Origin: an uncultured Fluviicola sp.
GTDB lineage: Bacteria; Bacteroidota; Bacteroidia; Flavobacteriales_D; Crocinitomicaceae
Direction: 5' to 3'
NCBI RefSeq assembly: GCF_902168135.1
Contig: NZ_CABHOL010000054.1
Span: 62,001 to 126,000 of the forward strand
DNA: 64,000 nt
Shown here: positions 49,396 to 59,568 of the stretch, one piece after another
How positions within the stretch are numbered: the first letter of the stretch is position 1
How the letters are laid out: each line of letters starts with the position of its first letter
Notes under the pieces: generated by a model
Told to the model about the DNA's origin: nothing
What the model saw: the letters and a program-made list of their open reading frames with translations, nothing else
The model's database searches: none
Position numbers and translations under genes: made by a program

Positions 49396-52300
49396 TTATC
49401 TTATTACTGTTACAGTTCCCGAACGCTTGATCCGCCCTTTCGGATATTCCTTTCCTTCCCAAACGTTCGAATTTCTGAAAGTTGCACTTGCTTTCCAGAC
49501 GTATGCATCCTGCTGCACAGGTTCTCCGCGATAAGTTCCATCCCAGTATTCTGTCGGTCGGCCGTTTTCATCCAGGGCAGTTGTTGACCAGATCAGGTTC
49601 CCCCAATCATCATAGATCAACAGCTCAAAATCTTTCATATTTACACCTTTCGGAACAAAATTCGCCACTTCAAAATCAGTGTGTCCCGGACTCATGGCAT
49701 TTGGAATAAATAATCCATAGAAGAAATCCACTGTAATTGGTTTTACAAGCGTGTCCGCACAGCCGTAAATTGTTGACGCGATCAATGTTACCGTGAACTC
49801 TCCGTTTTCCTCGTAACGGATAGTTGGATTTTCTTCCGATGATGCAGTTCCGTTGCCAAATTCCCACGAATAGTTATCTGCCAGACTGCTCAGGTTTGTA
49901 AAGTCTACAATCCCGCTCAATGGTTCCGGGCCTTCCACATTGGTATAGCTGAAATCCGCAGTAGGCTGGGGGAGCACTGTAATGGATGTTCCTGAAGAAA
50001 CGGTGTCATTACAACCTCCGTTTCCATAAGCAATGAATGTTACCGGATAACTACCGCTGGTATCGAATGAAGTCACCACCGGATTTTGGGTCAGAATCGT
50101 TCCATTGCCTAGGAACCAGGAAACCGAACTTGCGAATTGGGTATTGGCCTGGAGAGTAATTTCCTCACCGACACATAAGGAATCAGTTGGTAATACAAAC
50201 GAAGCTGTCGGCATTTGGTAAGACGATACTGTTTTTTGAATGCTGTCAATACAGCCATGAATAGTTGTTCCGACTAATGTTACGGTATAATCACCAACCT
50301 GCTGATAGGTTGAACTCGGGTCCGTTAGCGTAGAAGATAAACCATTCCCGAAGTTCCAGTTATAGCCTGCCGCATTCGTACTTTGATTGGTGAAATTAAC
50401 CACTGTCGGCTGAACACAAGGATCTACCGTTGTAAATGTAAAATCAACCACAGGCAGCGGATGAACCGTAACAACCTGTGTTGCAGTATCCGGGCAGCCG
50501 ATATTATCCAGCACGATCAATTGAACAGCATATGATCCGGGGGTTGTAAAAGTATGACTTGGATTATTCAGCAAAGAGGAATTCCCGTCACCGAAATTCC
50601 AGACCTGACTGACAATGCCGGTGCTGTTATTGGTCATTTGAACAGTTAGCTCCACACAGCCGGCATTGGGTCCGAGTGATAATTGGGAAGTTGGTCCCTG
50701 GTTGACTTTGATAATTTTCGTTGCCTGGGTTGTACAGCCATAACTTTGACTGATTCCGGATAAAGTCACGGTGTAAAAGCCTGGGGTCGAATAAACATGT
50801 ACCGGGTTGGTTAAGGAAGAACCGGTTCCGTCCCCGAAATTCCAGTTCATGGATGCAATATTGGTGCTTAAATTCGTGAATGCAAGTCCTGCGTTGAGAC
50901 AAACGGAATCCAGCGAAGTGAAATCAATTTGAGGCAAAGGATGAACAGTTACGACGGTCGTAGCAGTATCAAAGCCGCATCCGGCAGCAAAAAGTGAAAC
51001 CACGTAAGTTCCCGGAGAAGTAAATGTATGAGAAGGGTTATAAGTTGTAGAAAGGTTTCCGTCTCCGAAATCCCAGGAAGAGAAGCTTGCTCCTTGTGAG
51101 AATTGTGTCAGGTTGATGGTATGCGGAACACATCCGTCCGGAGCATCAATATTGAAAAATGCATTAACCTGTGGCGGAAGTACCGTGATTTGATGCTGGA
51201 CCGTGTCTGAGCCGCATTCGTTAGTGACGATCAGCTGAATGGTATAAGTAGTATCCTCTGTTCTTGTATAAAACGTATGCTGAAGTGTTGCTGCGGAATC
51301 CGTTGAAGTGTTACCATCACCGAAATTCCATTCAAAGGTGTCGGGAAGTCCGAAACTGTTGTTTACCATATCCAGTACAAGTGGTGTACATCCGATATCG
51401 ACCAGAGTCCCGAAAACAGCAGTTGGTGAAGGCATTACCGTAATTTCCTCGGAATGACTGCTGCTTCCGCAAAAATTGGTCAGACTCAATGTGATGGTGT
51501 AACTGGTGTCGCTGGTATTGCTTGCCGGATATGTTTGTGAAACCGGAACAGCATTGGTACTTGACTGACCATTTCCGTAATCCCAGTTATAAGTTAAGCT
51601 TTGGCCTAAAGACAGGTCTGTGAAATCTACTAACATGGGGCCGCAGGCGGAATCCGGAGTTAAGCTGAAATCTGCAACAGGTGGAATCCGTACCTCAATT
51701 TGCTGTGTAATTGAATCCAGGCATCCGAAAGAAGTGCTGACAACTAATTCGATATCGAAAAATCCGGCGGATGCATATCCATGAGTCGGACTAACCAGTG
51801 AAGAAGTACTTCCGTCGCCAAAGCTCCAGTTGTTTTGGTCGGCCAGGTTACTTGTATTCGTGAATAACTCGTTTGTCCCGATACAGGTAATCGGATTGTA
51901 TGTAAAGTTTGCAACCGGCATCGGGTGAATGATTGCCTGTAAAGTGTCCCGGTTAATGCAGCCGGTTACCGGATCTGTATAAGTGTAGACAATTGTATTC
52001 GTTCCAACCGGAGCTATTCCAGGGTCGAAAGTTCCTAATGAAGCATCGGTTATACCATTTCCACTCCAAACACCGTTTGCCGGAGTTCCTGAAAAATTAA
52101 CCGGATTTTCGCTGGGACAGAATGCTTCATCGGTTCCAATATTCACAACAGGCAGCGGATGAACTGTGAAAAGCATCGTATCACGAGTCAGGCAGTTCCC
52201 GGCGCCATTGGAAATAACCAGTGGGAAAGTTCCCGCAGTCGTTGGATTGAATAATCCGCCGGAGCTTACAAAACTTCCGGTCCATGTGCCACTGACAGGT

Positions 52301-55300
52301 GTACCGTTCAAGGGAACATCCGGAGCATCGATACAGGCTTCCAGATCCGGACCCGCATTTGCAAGAGCCGGATTGACAACCGTTACAGCACGCGCATCCA
52401 AGTTTGTACAGCCATTTGCATTTGTAAACGTATAAGTGAGATTAAATACTCCAACTGAAGCCGGGGTAAATAATCCCGAAGAAGTTATACCTGTTCCTGC
52501 CCAGGTTCCCCCGGGTGGTGTTGCTGTAAACTGGATAGGGAAAGGCTGGTTACATAAAGTGGTGTCGTTTCCGGCATTAACAATAGGTAATGGATTTACG
52601 GTGATTACCAGGTTGTCTGAATTCGTGCAGCCGTTAAGGTCCGTGAATGAATAAGTAAGCGTCTTATTTCCGGTTCCGGCAATGGAAGGAGTGAACTCTC
52701 CCACGGGATTGGTGATTCCCGTTCCTGTCCAGGTTCCGCCCACCGGGGTTCCGTTCAGCGTCTGTATTCCTGCATCTATACAAATAGGGAAGTCAGTTCC
52801 GGTGTTTACAACCGGTAGTGGATTGACTATTGCAACAAGTGTATCGCGTAGCAAGCAGGCTCCGGAACCCAAAGTATAAACCAGGTTAAAGCTCCCTGCA
52901 GTTGTGGGGTTGAAGATTCCGGCCGGAGTAGTGGAAGAACCGCTCCAGGTTCCGCCGGTCGGAGTAGGAGATAAGGTTACATTCGGCGCATCGATACAAA
53001 CCGCAAAATCAGGACCTGCATCCGGTTGTGTAGGACTGATGATCGTTACGACCCGTGTATCCGAATTGGTGCAGCCATTCGTATTGGTAAAGGTATATGT
53101 AAGCGTAAAAGTTCCCGTTCCGTTCGGTGTGAAAAGCCCACCCGAAGTAACGTTGGTACCTGTCCAGATTCCGCCGGTCGGAGAATAACTCAACTGGAAC
53201 GGATTCGGCTGATCACAAGCAGTTGTATCCGGCCCGGCATTGACGATAGGAAGCGGGTTCACGGTTATTACTAAATTATCAGTCGCTGTACAAACATTTC
53301 CGTCGGTAAATGAATAGGTCAGTGTTTTGTTTCCGGTTCCGGCAACGGAAGGTGTAAATTCCCCGGCTGTATTTGTAATTCCGGTTCCAGCCCATGTTCC
53401 TCCTGCGGGTGTTCCGTTTAATGTTTGAATACCTGCATCGATACATACAGAGAAATCAGGGCCTGCATCTACAACAGGTAATGGATTTACTGTCATCAGC
53501 ATGGTATCTCGTGAAAGACAGGTCCCTGTTCCGAAAGTGTAAACCAAAGCATGTGTTCCAACTACATTTGGAGTAAATACTCCGGCGGCCGTAATGCTTG
53601 TTCCGCTCCAGGTTCCCCCGGATGGTGTTCCGATCAGTGTAATAGTTCCCGAACCGAAACATCGCGATGAATCAGGTCCCGCAAGTGCTGGTGTCGGACT
53701 AACAACCGTTACCAGAACCGTGTCAGTATTTGTACATCCGTTTCCATTGGTGAAAGAATAGACCAGCGGGAAAGTTCCGGTTCCGTTTGGGGTGAATACT
53801 CCACCAGGAGTGACATTCGTTCCTGTCCACGTACCGCCGTTTGGCGTTGGAGTAAGTGAGAAAGGAATGGGCTGGTCACAAAGCGTCACATCTGGGCCGG
53901 CGTTGACAACCGGTAAAGGATTTACGGTAATGGTTACTGTTGCAGATCCGGAACAGGTTCCGTCGGATCCGATAACAGTATATGTTTGTGTAGTTGTTGG
54001 ATTCGCAGTAACAGTTGCTGTATTCGTTGCTGAAAGACCGGTTGACGGGCTCCACGTGTAGCTGCTTGCTCCTGAGGCTGTTAAAGAAACAGATTGACCG
54101 TTGCAGATTGTTGCATTGGGTGGTGTTACCGATATGACCGGGATAGGATTTACGACTAAAGTAACGGAAGCGCTTGGCCCGGTGCAGCCGTTCATCGTTC
54201 CAAATACGGTATAGGTTCCGCCTTGTGCTGCTGTTATGTTAGTCAGATTAAAATTTTGCTGATTACTGGTAAAGGAATTCGGTCCGGACCAGGAGTATGT
54301 AGTTGAAGCAGATGAACTGGAAGTGAAATTCGCTGTTCCGCCTGCACAAACAGGGGTGTTTACTTGTGGATTGAGCGCTGGAGGGATGGGGTTGATTACA
54401 ACGGAAGTATTAGCCGTTGTTGTACCGCAGGCATTCGTAACTGCCAGTGAAATTGGAAAAGTTCCGGCTGTTGAATAAGAAACCGTTCCCGGAATAAGTG
54501 TTGTTGCACTTGCAGGAGTTCCACCGGTAAATGACCAGTTATAAGTATCCGAAGGTTCCAGGCAGTCATTGACAACAGCTGCCGGATTCACACTCAACCC
54601 TGCACAAACACTCGGAACAGCATTGATTGTTACCTGTGGCGGAGCCTGTGCTACAACTGCCTGATTGGCAATGAAAGAACCACAGGAATTCGTTAAGGTT
54701 AAACGGATCGTATAATTTCCGGGTTGGGTAAATTGAATTTGGGGGTTGACAGATGAAGCATTCGTTCCTCCGACAAATGAAAATGCTCCGGAAGAAGGAA
54801 GGCATGGGCTTCCATTGAAAAGTACGGTCCAAACACCTGTCACATTACAGGTGTTTGTCAGGTTGGATGTATTGGTTACCTGCGCTGTAAAAGGAATACA
54901 AGCTGAAGTCGGTGTGACAGTAAATGCCGGAGTCGGTGGATTTTCGATACAAACGGTCCTTGTAATTACATTTACACTGCAATTGTTGGTAGTTGTTAAG
55001 GTTACCGTATATGTTCCCGGAGCAGTGTAAATGTGCGTCGGATTGGTTGCCGTTGTGGTGGTGAGTGTTTGTCCGTCACCGAAATCCCATTGGAACAGTG
55101 TGCTGGAACTACAGGCGCTGTTGAAACCCGTTTGTGTAGTGTTTAAGAACAATACGGAAGAACCCACGCAGTTATTGGGTGCCGCAACGTTAAAGTTTGC
55201 TGTTGGCCCCGTATATACACGAATTGGTGAGATTGAGGCCTCACTGCTGTCGCATAAATTAATTGCTTTTATACGGAATATGAACTGATTTCCGGGGCGC

Positions 55301-56352
55301 CCGCAGGAAGAAGTGGTGTAGGTATGACAAATGGTTGCCGGAGGCGGATGTGAAAGGGTATCTGTTGGCGAGCCGTCTCCATAATCCACCACATAAAAAG
55401 TAGTATTGTGATTGGATGAATAATTACTCAATGGAAAGCACAATGTTATGGGGCCGCATCCGGTAGTTGCTCCGGGGTTTGCCGCTCCGATTGCCGGATT
55501 GGTAATGTTTGCAATATTATAGGATGTCGACTGGACACATCCGTTGTCTCCGGTAATGGTGTAAACCAGCGAAAAAATCTCTGCAGTGGTGTAGGTGTGA
55601 GATACACCTCCTCCGGGAAAGGTGCCTGAGTTAAAATCGGGAGAACCGTCTCCCCATTGAATGGTATAATTTGAAACAAGGGTCGTTGAAGAGGCATCAT
55701 AGACTGTTAAAGCGAAGTTCGAACCATCACAGTTGCGCATTCCTGCAATCGGATCGACCAGGGTGGGATTTGGAAGCGCATTTACAGTTACTGTCTGGCT
55801 GATGCTCGCCGTGCATCCGTTTGAATTAGTAACCACAAGGGTTACGGTGTAATTTTGAGATCCGGATCCAACAGCATTGTATTGGTGAACCGGGTTGATA
55901 AGATTACTTGTGTTTTGTGCACCGGACCCGGGATCACCAAAATTCCAGGAATAACTTAATCCTGTTCCGGATGAGGTGTTTGTAAATTGAATAGGAACAC
56001 TGGAACAGCTGTTATTTCCTGTAATAGTGAATGAAGCCGTTGGAGGAGGCGCTACAGATATGTTTACGGTACTATTGTCTGTACACCCCAAAGATGAACT
56101 TACGGTGAGCGTATAAGTTTGGTTCGTTGCTGCTGTCAGTGTAGGATTCGGGCAGTTGGTACATGAAAGTCCCGCAGCAGGAGACCAGGAATAGGAGAGT
56201 GTTCCGGCTCCGGTTCCTGATGGGGTTCCCCCCAATTGAATGGAAGCACCGATGCAAACCGTAGAGTCCGGTCCTGCATCTGCAGTACACTGAGCATAAG
56301 CTGCTGTAAGGAGCAATAACTGTGCAGTAACAAGGAGTAATAGTTGCTTCAT
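49396..56352 (-). CDS. giant PKD-repeat adhesin with type B T9SS C-terminal domain
   Basis: A 2318-residue secreted protein, probably a surface adhesin. The signal peptide is about residues 1-20 (AAYAQ). Residues 20-810 carry PKD and Ig-like modules with WxFGDG motifs (for example FQWDFGDGQTLT). Residues about 810-1481 hold nine modules of about 73-76 residues with GGTWTGTxIT motifs, arranged as three copies of a three-module set. Residues 1485-2190 are about nine more PKD modules (SWNFGDG, NWDFGNG). The last 110 residues, from FFYGLFIPNAMSPGH, are a gliding-motility-type C-terminal signal. It is paired with the PorP/SprF gene. Confidence 0.93.
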   Translation of the reverse strand: MKQLLLLVTAQLLLLTAAYAQCTADAGPDSTVCIGASIQLGGTPSGTGAGTLSYSWSPAAGLSCTNCPNPTLTAATNQTYTLTVSSSLGCTDNSTVNISVAPPPTASFTITGNNSCSSVPIQFTNTSSGTGLSYSWNFGDPGSGAQNTSNLINPVHQYNAVGSGSQNYTVTLVVTNSNGCTASISQTVTVNALPNPTLVDPIAGMRNCDGSNFALTVYDASSTTLVSNYTIQWGDGSPDFNSGTFPGGGVSHTYTTAEIFSLVYTITGDNGCVQSTSYNIANITNPAIGAANPGATTGCGPITLCFPLSNYSSNHNTTFYVVDYGDGSPTDTLSHPPPATICHTYTTSSCGRPGNQFIFRIKAINLCDSSEASISPIRVYTGPTANFNVAAPNNCVGSSVLFLNTTQTGFNSACSSSTLFQWDFGDGQTLTTTTATNPTHIYTAPGTYTVTLTTTNNCSVNVITRTVCIENPPTPAFTVTPTSACIPFTAQVTNTSNLTNTCNVTGVWTVLFNGSPCLPSSGAFSFVGGTNASSVNPQIQFTQPGNYTIRLTLTNSCGSFIANQAVVAQAPPQVTINAVPSVCAGLSVNPAAVVNDCLEPSDTYNWSFTGGTPASATTLIPGTVSYSTAGTFPISLAVTNACGTTTANTSVVINPIPPALNPQVNTPVCAGGTANFTSSSSASTTYSWSGPNSFTSNQQNFNLTNITAAQGGTYTVFGTMNGCTGPSASVTLVVNPIPVISVTPPNATICNGQSVSLTASGASSYTWSPSTGLSATNTATVTANPTTTQTYTVIGSDGTCSGSATVTITVNPLPVVNAGPDVTLCDQPIPFSLTPTPNGGTWTGTNVTPGGVFTPNGTGTFPLVYSFTNGNGCTNTDTVLVTVVSPTPALAGPDSSRCFGSGTITLIGTPSGGTWSGTSITAAGVFTPNVVGTHALVYTFGTGTCLSRDTMLMTVNPLPVVDAGPDFSVCIDAGIQTLNGTPAGGTWAGTGITNTAGEFTPSVAGTGNKTLTYSFTDGNVCTATDNLVITVNPLPIVNAGPDTTACDQPNPFQLSYSPTGGIWTGTNVTSGGLFTPNGTGTFTLTYTFTNTNGCTNSDTRVVTIISPTQPDAGPDFAVCIDAPNVTLSPTPTGGTWSGSSTTPAGIFNPTTAGSFNLVYTLGSGACLLRDTLVAIVNPLPVVNTGTDFPICIDAGIQTLNGTPVGGTWTGTGITNPVGEFTPSIAGTGNKTLTYSFTDLNGCTNSDNLVITVNPLPIVNAGNDTTLCNQPFPIQFTATPPGGTWAGTGITSSGLFTPASVGVFNLTYTFTNANGCTNLDARAVTVVNPALANAGPDLEACIDAPDVPLNGTPVSGTWTGSFVSSGGLFNPTTAGTFPLVISNGAGNCLTRDTMLFTVHPLPVVNIGTDEAFCPSENPVNFSGTPANGVWSGNGITDASLGTFDPGIAPVGTNTIVYTYTDPVTGCINRDTLQAIIHPMPVANFTYNPITCIGTNELFTNTSNLADQNNWSFGDGSTSSLVSPTHGYASAGFFDIELVVSTSFGCLDSITQQIEVRIPPVADFSLTPDSACGPMLVDFTDLSLGQSLTYNWDYGNGQSSTNAVPVSQTYPASNTSDTSYTITLSLTNFCGSSSHSEEITVMPSPTAVFGTLVDIGCTPLVLDMVNNSFGLPDTFEWNFGDGNTSTDSAATLQHTFYTRTEDTTYTIQLIVTNECGSDTVQHQITVLPPQVNAFFNIDAPDGCVPHTINLTQFSQGASFSSWDFGDGNLSTTYNPSHTFTSPGTYVVSLFAAGCGFDTATTVVTVHPLPQIDFTSLDSVCLNAGLAFTNLSTNIASMNWNFGDGTGSSLTNPVHVYSTPGFYTVTLSGISQSYGCTTQATKIIKVNQGPTSQLSLGPNAGCVELTVQMTNNSTGIVSQVWNFGDGNSSLLNNPSHTFTTPGSYAVQLIVLDNIGCPDTATQVVTVHPLPVVDFTFTTVDPCVQPTVVNFTNQSTNAAGYNWNFGNGLSSTLTDPSSTYQQVGDYTVTLVGTTIHGCIDSIQKTVSSYQMPTASFVLPTDSLCVGEEITLQANTQFASSVSWFLGNGTILTQNPVVTSFDTSGSYPVTFIAYGNGGCNDTVSSGTSITVLPQPTADFSYTNVEGPEPLSGIVDFTNLSSLADNYSWEFGNGTASSEENPTIRYEENGEFTVTLIASTIYGCADTLVKPITVDFFYGLFIPNAMSPGHTDFEVANFVPKGVNMKDFELLIYDDWGNLIWSTTALDENGRPTEYWDGTYRGEPVQQDAYVWKASATFRNSNVWEGKEYPKGRIKRSGTVTVIR
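51910..53923 (-). repeat. three-module higher-order repeat inside the adhesin gene
   Basis: Nine modules of about 220 bp follow in the order ABC-ABC-ABC with a period of about 660 bp. A modules have CDQP or CNQP, B modules end in LSRDTMLM-like blocks, and C modules 1 and 2 share CIDAGIQTLNGTP and AGTGNKTLTYSFTD, while the last C is diverged. Confidence 0.8.
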
Positions 56353-56372
56353 TCGTAGTTTTGTAGCCGATA

Positions 56373-56403
56373 CAAAGGAAGAATATAAATTTCAAACCTC
56401 AAA
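56373..56403 (-). promoter_or_regulatory. promoter of the adhesin-PorP operon
   Basis: On the minus strand TTTG (56403-56400), 19 nt, and TTCCTTTG (56380-56373; one mismatch to TAnnTTTG) fit the Bacteroidetes promoter spacing. The -7 element ends 20 nt before the ATG. Confidence 0.5.
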
Positions 56404-56498
56404 TACCTCAATTGTAGTAATAGCAATTGTCTTTCAAGCTATTGGTGAGCTAATTTATGAAATAAAACGCAGAAAAGAAACAGAAGTTGCCTGCAAAA

Positions 56499-56535
56499 AA
56501 AAATCCCTTCCCGGTTTAACCGGGAAGGGATTTTT
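56499..56535. terminator. strong hairpin terminator after the T9SS gene
   Basis: A stem of about 14-16 bp (AAATCCCTTCCCGG paired with CCGGGAAGGGATTT) with a 5-nt loop has A and T tracts on both sides, so it can stop transcription of the minus-strand gene ending at 56557 and possibly act both ways. It lies 22 nt after that stop. Confidence 0.9.
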
Positions 56536-56556
56536 AAGTATCAAGCTGACTATTTC

Positions 56557-57576
56557 TTAGTTGATAGTCAATTTTTTTGTTGATTTGATTCCGTTAGCAG
56601 TAACAACTACGTTGTAAATACCAGCCTGGAAATCAGCTACGTTCAATGTTTGAGAAGTTCCGTTGTTTTGAGCTGTCAAAACTGTTCTTCCCGCCATGTC
56701 AACGATTGAGATCTGTTCGTTTCCGGTCAATCCTGAAATAACAACTGATTCATTTGCAGGGTTCGGATACATACCGAATGCGATTTGATTGTTTTCGGAT
56801 ACGCTCAAATACTCATCCGGAGCAACGCTGCTCATAGCAATTGTTTGAGTTGTTGGACTACCTCCAAGGTTAATTACCAGCGTAGCGTGAACAAACACCG
56901 GTAAGTTAGATGTTGCGTGGTGGTAGTACTCGTATTGTGTGCGGTCCATAGTGATAGTTCCTATTAAAGGAATCGATACAGAAGCCACATCATGCGATTT
57001 GTAGCGTAAAACACCTGTTAAAGTTGTTGCAGCATTCAATATCAATGTTCCTGTACCATCTACAGATGTTGAAACCGTTCCCGTAGTCGGATAATCATTA
57101 CCCATTACATTTGCGTCTCCTGAAAAAGGATCAGAAGCAATTGGAGTACTTCCGAAATCATACGGGTAGTTCATTAACAACTCATCGTTTGAATTCAATT
57201 TTACGATTGCTGTTCCTCCGAAAGAACCGGCGTCAAACACAAATCCTTGTGAATTGCGGTTGCTTGCAGTTGATGTGTAGAATGAAGTAACGAATCCTGG
57301 GATTTCAACCGCAAATGTAGAAGAAGGATAATCTCCCGAATAAGCAGTAGAAGACGGAGCTACAACAGCAACATCTCTTGTTTCACCGTAAATTCCCGGA
57401 GTAGTACTGTAATCCCATGTTTGATTTGTTCCCGTCATTGCAGCGAAATCAACTGTGTTGGAATCCATCACATACATGGTAACTGTGGTTCCGATTGCAG
57501 GTTTATTTGCATCTGTGAACTGACCGAAAGCAGCTCCTGCAATCAAGCTAGTAGCTAAGAGTAAATTTAATTTCAT
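56557..57576 (-). CDS. T9SS type A sorted protein of unknown function
   Basis: A 339-residue secreted protein with signal peptide (about residues 1-18, GAAFGQ) and a beta-rich body without a recognised catalytic motif (Ser/Thr-rich, with several TG and DYS segments). The last 70 residues (MYPNPANESVVISGLTG to KSTKKLTIN) are a T9SS type A signal. It ends at a strong terminator and probably has its own promoter. Confidence 0.85.
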   Translation of the reverse strand: MKLNLLLATSLIAGAAFGQFTDANKPAIGTTVTMYVMDSNTVDFAAMTGTNQTWDYSTTPGIYGETRDVAVVAPSSTAYSGDYPSSTFAVEIPGFVTSFYTSTASNRNSQGFVFDAGSFGGTAIVKLNSNDELLMNYPYDFGSTPIASDPFSGDANVMGNDYPTTGTVSTSVDGTGTLILNAATTLTGVLRYKSHDVASVSIPLIGTITMDRTQYEYYHHATSNLPVFVHATLVINLGGSPTTQTIAMSSVAPDEYLSVSENNQIAFGMYPNPANESVVISGLTGNEQISIVDMAGRTVLTAQNNGTSQTLNVADFQAGIYNVVVTANGIKSTKKLTIN

Positions 57577-57688
57577 AGTTTATTTTTTTCTAAAATTACA
57601 ATTTTACATGATTTACCAAATCGATTTTACTTGAATGGTAATCTTTATTTACCTAATGAATACTTATTTAACAAAAAGGTTGGAAAAT

Positions 57689-57713
57689 ATTCAAAATTCA
57701 AAATTCAAAATCA
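57689..57713. repeat. three ATTCAAA words
   Basis: ATTCAAAATTCAAAATTCAA and following bases lie in the gap between the T9SS gene and the barrel-like gene. No inverted mate was found. Confidence 0.4.
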
Positions 57714-57752
57714 TGCCTGTTAGTTATTTGGAATAAAATGGGGTTTTAGCAT

Positions 57753-58586
57753 TTATAGCATGATGACCAGTCCGGTCCGCAGACTGAATAAATTCTGAAA
57801 ACGATGAAGGGCTAACTTTCGATGCTGATCTCTTTCACTTGTGAAATAAGGTGAATCATCTATGTAAGAAGGGAAAAGTGCCGGTAAATTTGCATGCAGG
57901 TAACCTCCGAAATTCCATGCGAAAGATCTGGATAGCGGGATGCGGTATTCCATTCCGTACATCAGTGTAATGTTAATGGCGTTCTCTTTTCCCAGCCTGA
58001 TATAGTCTGTGGTGATCAGAATAGAGTCGGGAGAGAAAGTGGTTCCGCTGTAATTGGAATCAATACACCGGTAATTCCCGGATTTTAATTGGGAGATTTC
58101 TACTCCAATTCCAAGTATATGTGTCAAGCCGGTCGGGGCATTCGAGTTTTCGGAACTGATTTCGATGCGCGGCATCAACCGGATGGTATTGTAGTTGACA
58201 AGACAGTCGTATGTACTGGTGTAATAATAGCCTCCTCCCGGATAGGATGATTCATGGTATTCGATACCCAGGTCGCTGAAAAAAATCTTTCCGTAATAGC
58301 ATTGAAAATCAAGTGAAAAGCTAACTCCTTCCTTTAGAACAACTCCCATGCAGGCATAGAAGCTGTAGTTGAATGGATTGGTTCCTGTTTGTTTTCGGTA
58401 ATTCCGGTAATAGTCGTTCTTCAGAAAAGTTCTTTCGGAACGGCTTGCCAGCTTCAGTAAAGTGTTATGATGTGCACCTGCTCCAAGCTGTAATGTGAAA
58501 CGCTTTCCGTAAAACCCGGTTTCCGATTGACCGGATGCCGTTAATGCCAGGCATAAACCTATCGACATGCATAGTGATTTCAACAT
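57753..58586 (-). CDS. barrel-like outer-membrane protein, paralogue 1
   Basis: A 277-residue protein with signal peptide (about residues 1-19) followed by GKRFTLQLGAGAHHNTLL, which is also present in the gene upstream. Alternating strands suggest an outer-membrane beta barrel, with a final strand LHRFQNLFSLRTGLVIML. No named family is assigned. It is encoded 76 nt after its paralogue. Confidence 0.7.
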   Translation of the reverse strand: MLKSLCMSIGLCLALTASGQSETGFYGKRFTLQLGAGAHHNTLLKLASRSERTFLKNDYYRNYRKQTGTNPFNYSFYACMGVVLKEGVSFSLDFQCYYGKIFFSDLGIEYHESSYPGGGYYYTSTYDCLVNYNTIRLMPRIEISSENSNAPTGLTHILGIGVEISQLKSGNYRCIDSNYSGTTFSPDSILITTDYIRLGKENAINITLMYGMEYRIPLSRSFAWNFGGYLHANLPALFPSYIDDSPYFTSERDQHRKLALHRFQNLFSLRTGLVIML

Positions 58587-58662
58587 ACATCGTGGAGTTT
58601 GGTTAGAACCCGCTGGTCGGATTTTGTAATCTGATGAATTGTTTTTCGAAAAGTTGGAAATG

Positions 58663-59562
58663 TTACAACATAATCACCACCCCGGTACGCAGACTGAATA
58701 AATTCTGAAAACGGTAACGCGACAATTGATTTTTATGTTCTTCCGAGTAATTCGTTACTCCATAAGGATAATAGTAGTAATCCACCGAACCGATAAAATC
58801 GTCAAGTGCTGACTGGATGGGTAGGTTCAGATGAACATATCCGCCAAAGTTCCAGGCAATGTTTTTCGATATGGGAAGTCGGTATTCCAATCCATACATG
58901 ACCGTCAGGTTAACGACCATTTCGTCTGCGAAACGAATATCCTGGTTGCTGATTGCAATAGAGTCAGTTGGGTAGAAGCCATAATCGACAGCTTCCGAAG
59001 CTGTAATAGCCTTGTAGTTCCCTGATTTTAATTTGGAAAGTTCAACACCAAGTCCCAGCACATGTACTAATCCGGCAGGCATGTTGGAACCTTTTGATCC
59101 AATCTCAATCCGGGGCATGATACGGAAGGTGTTGTACTTCACCCTTGCGTCATATCCACCGATAGTTGTAACATAGTATCCCCATTCGTCATAAATTGCC
59201 TTGGTTTCCAAATTCTGCAGGAAGATATTGCCTGCATAGTAATTGAAATCCAGGGACAATGCCACACGTTCTTTTAACGTAAATCCGAGGTTGGCGTAAA
59301 GGCTGTAGTTGAATTGATCGCTTTTGATCTGATTCCTGTATTTGCTGTAATAAGCATAAGTACGGAGTTTTGATTCATTATAGCTGATCAGCTTTAAAAG
59401 TGTATTGTGATGAGCTCCTGCTCCCAACTGAAGTGTGAAGCGTTTTCCGTAAAATCCGGTTAGCTGGCTTTTTTTCTTTGCAGCATCACTTTTGGTTGTT
59501 TGGGCAAAAGAAACTGCGCTGATTAAAGAAACAGTAAGGATTAGAGATACTATTCTTAACAT
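58663..59562 (-). CDS. barrel-like outer-membrane protein, paralogue 2
   Basis: A 299-residue paralogue of the next gene with a signal peptide (about residues 1-20), the same N-terminal block GKRFTLQLGAGAHHNTLL (about residues 39-56) and the same ending RFQNLFSLRTG. Middle parts such as YNTFRIMPRIEI and GNYKAI differ moderately. It starts 6 nt after the M48 peptidase stop, so it belongs to that unit. The function is unknown. Confidence 0.7.
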   Translation of the reverse strand: MLRIVSLILTVSLISAVSFAQTTKSDAAKKKSQLTGFYGKRFTLQLGAGAHHNTLLKLISYNESKLRTYAYYSKYRNQIKSDQFNYSLYANLGFTLKERVALSLDFNYYAGNIFLQNLETKAIYDEWGYYVTTIGGYDARVKYNTFRIMPRIEIGSKGSNMPAGLVHVLGLGVELSKLKSGNYKAITASEAVDYGFYPTDSIAISNQDIRFADEMVVNLTVMYGLEYRLPISKNIAWNFGGYVHLNLPIQSALDDFIGSVDYYYYPYGVTNYSEEHKNQLSRYRFQNLFSLRTGVVIML

Positions 59563-59568
59563 GTGATT

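Noticed and set aside
52166-53188. Series of plus-strand frames of 65-94 codons within the adhesin
   Set aside because: They recur because the adhesin gene is repetitive; they are reflections of the ABC modules, not genes.
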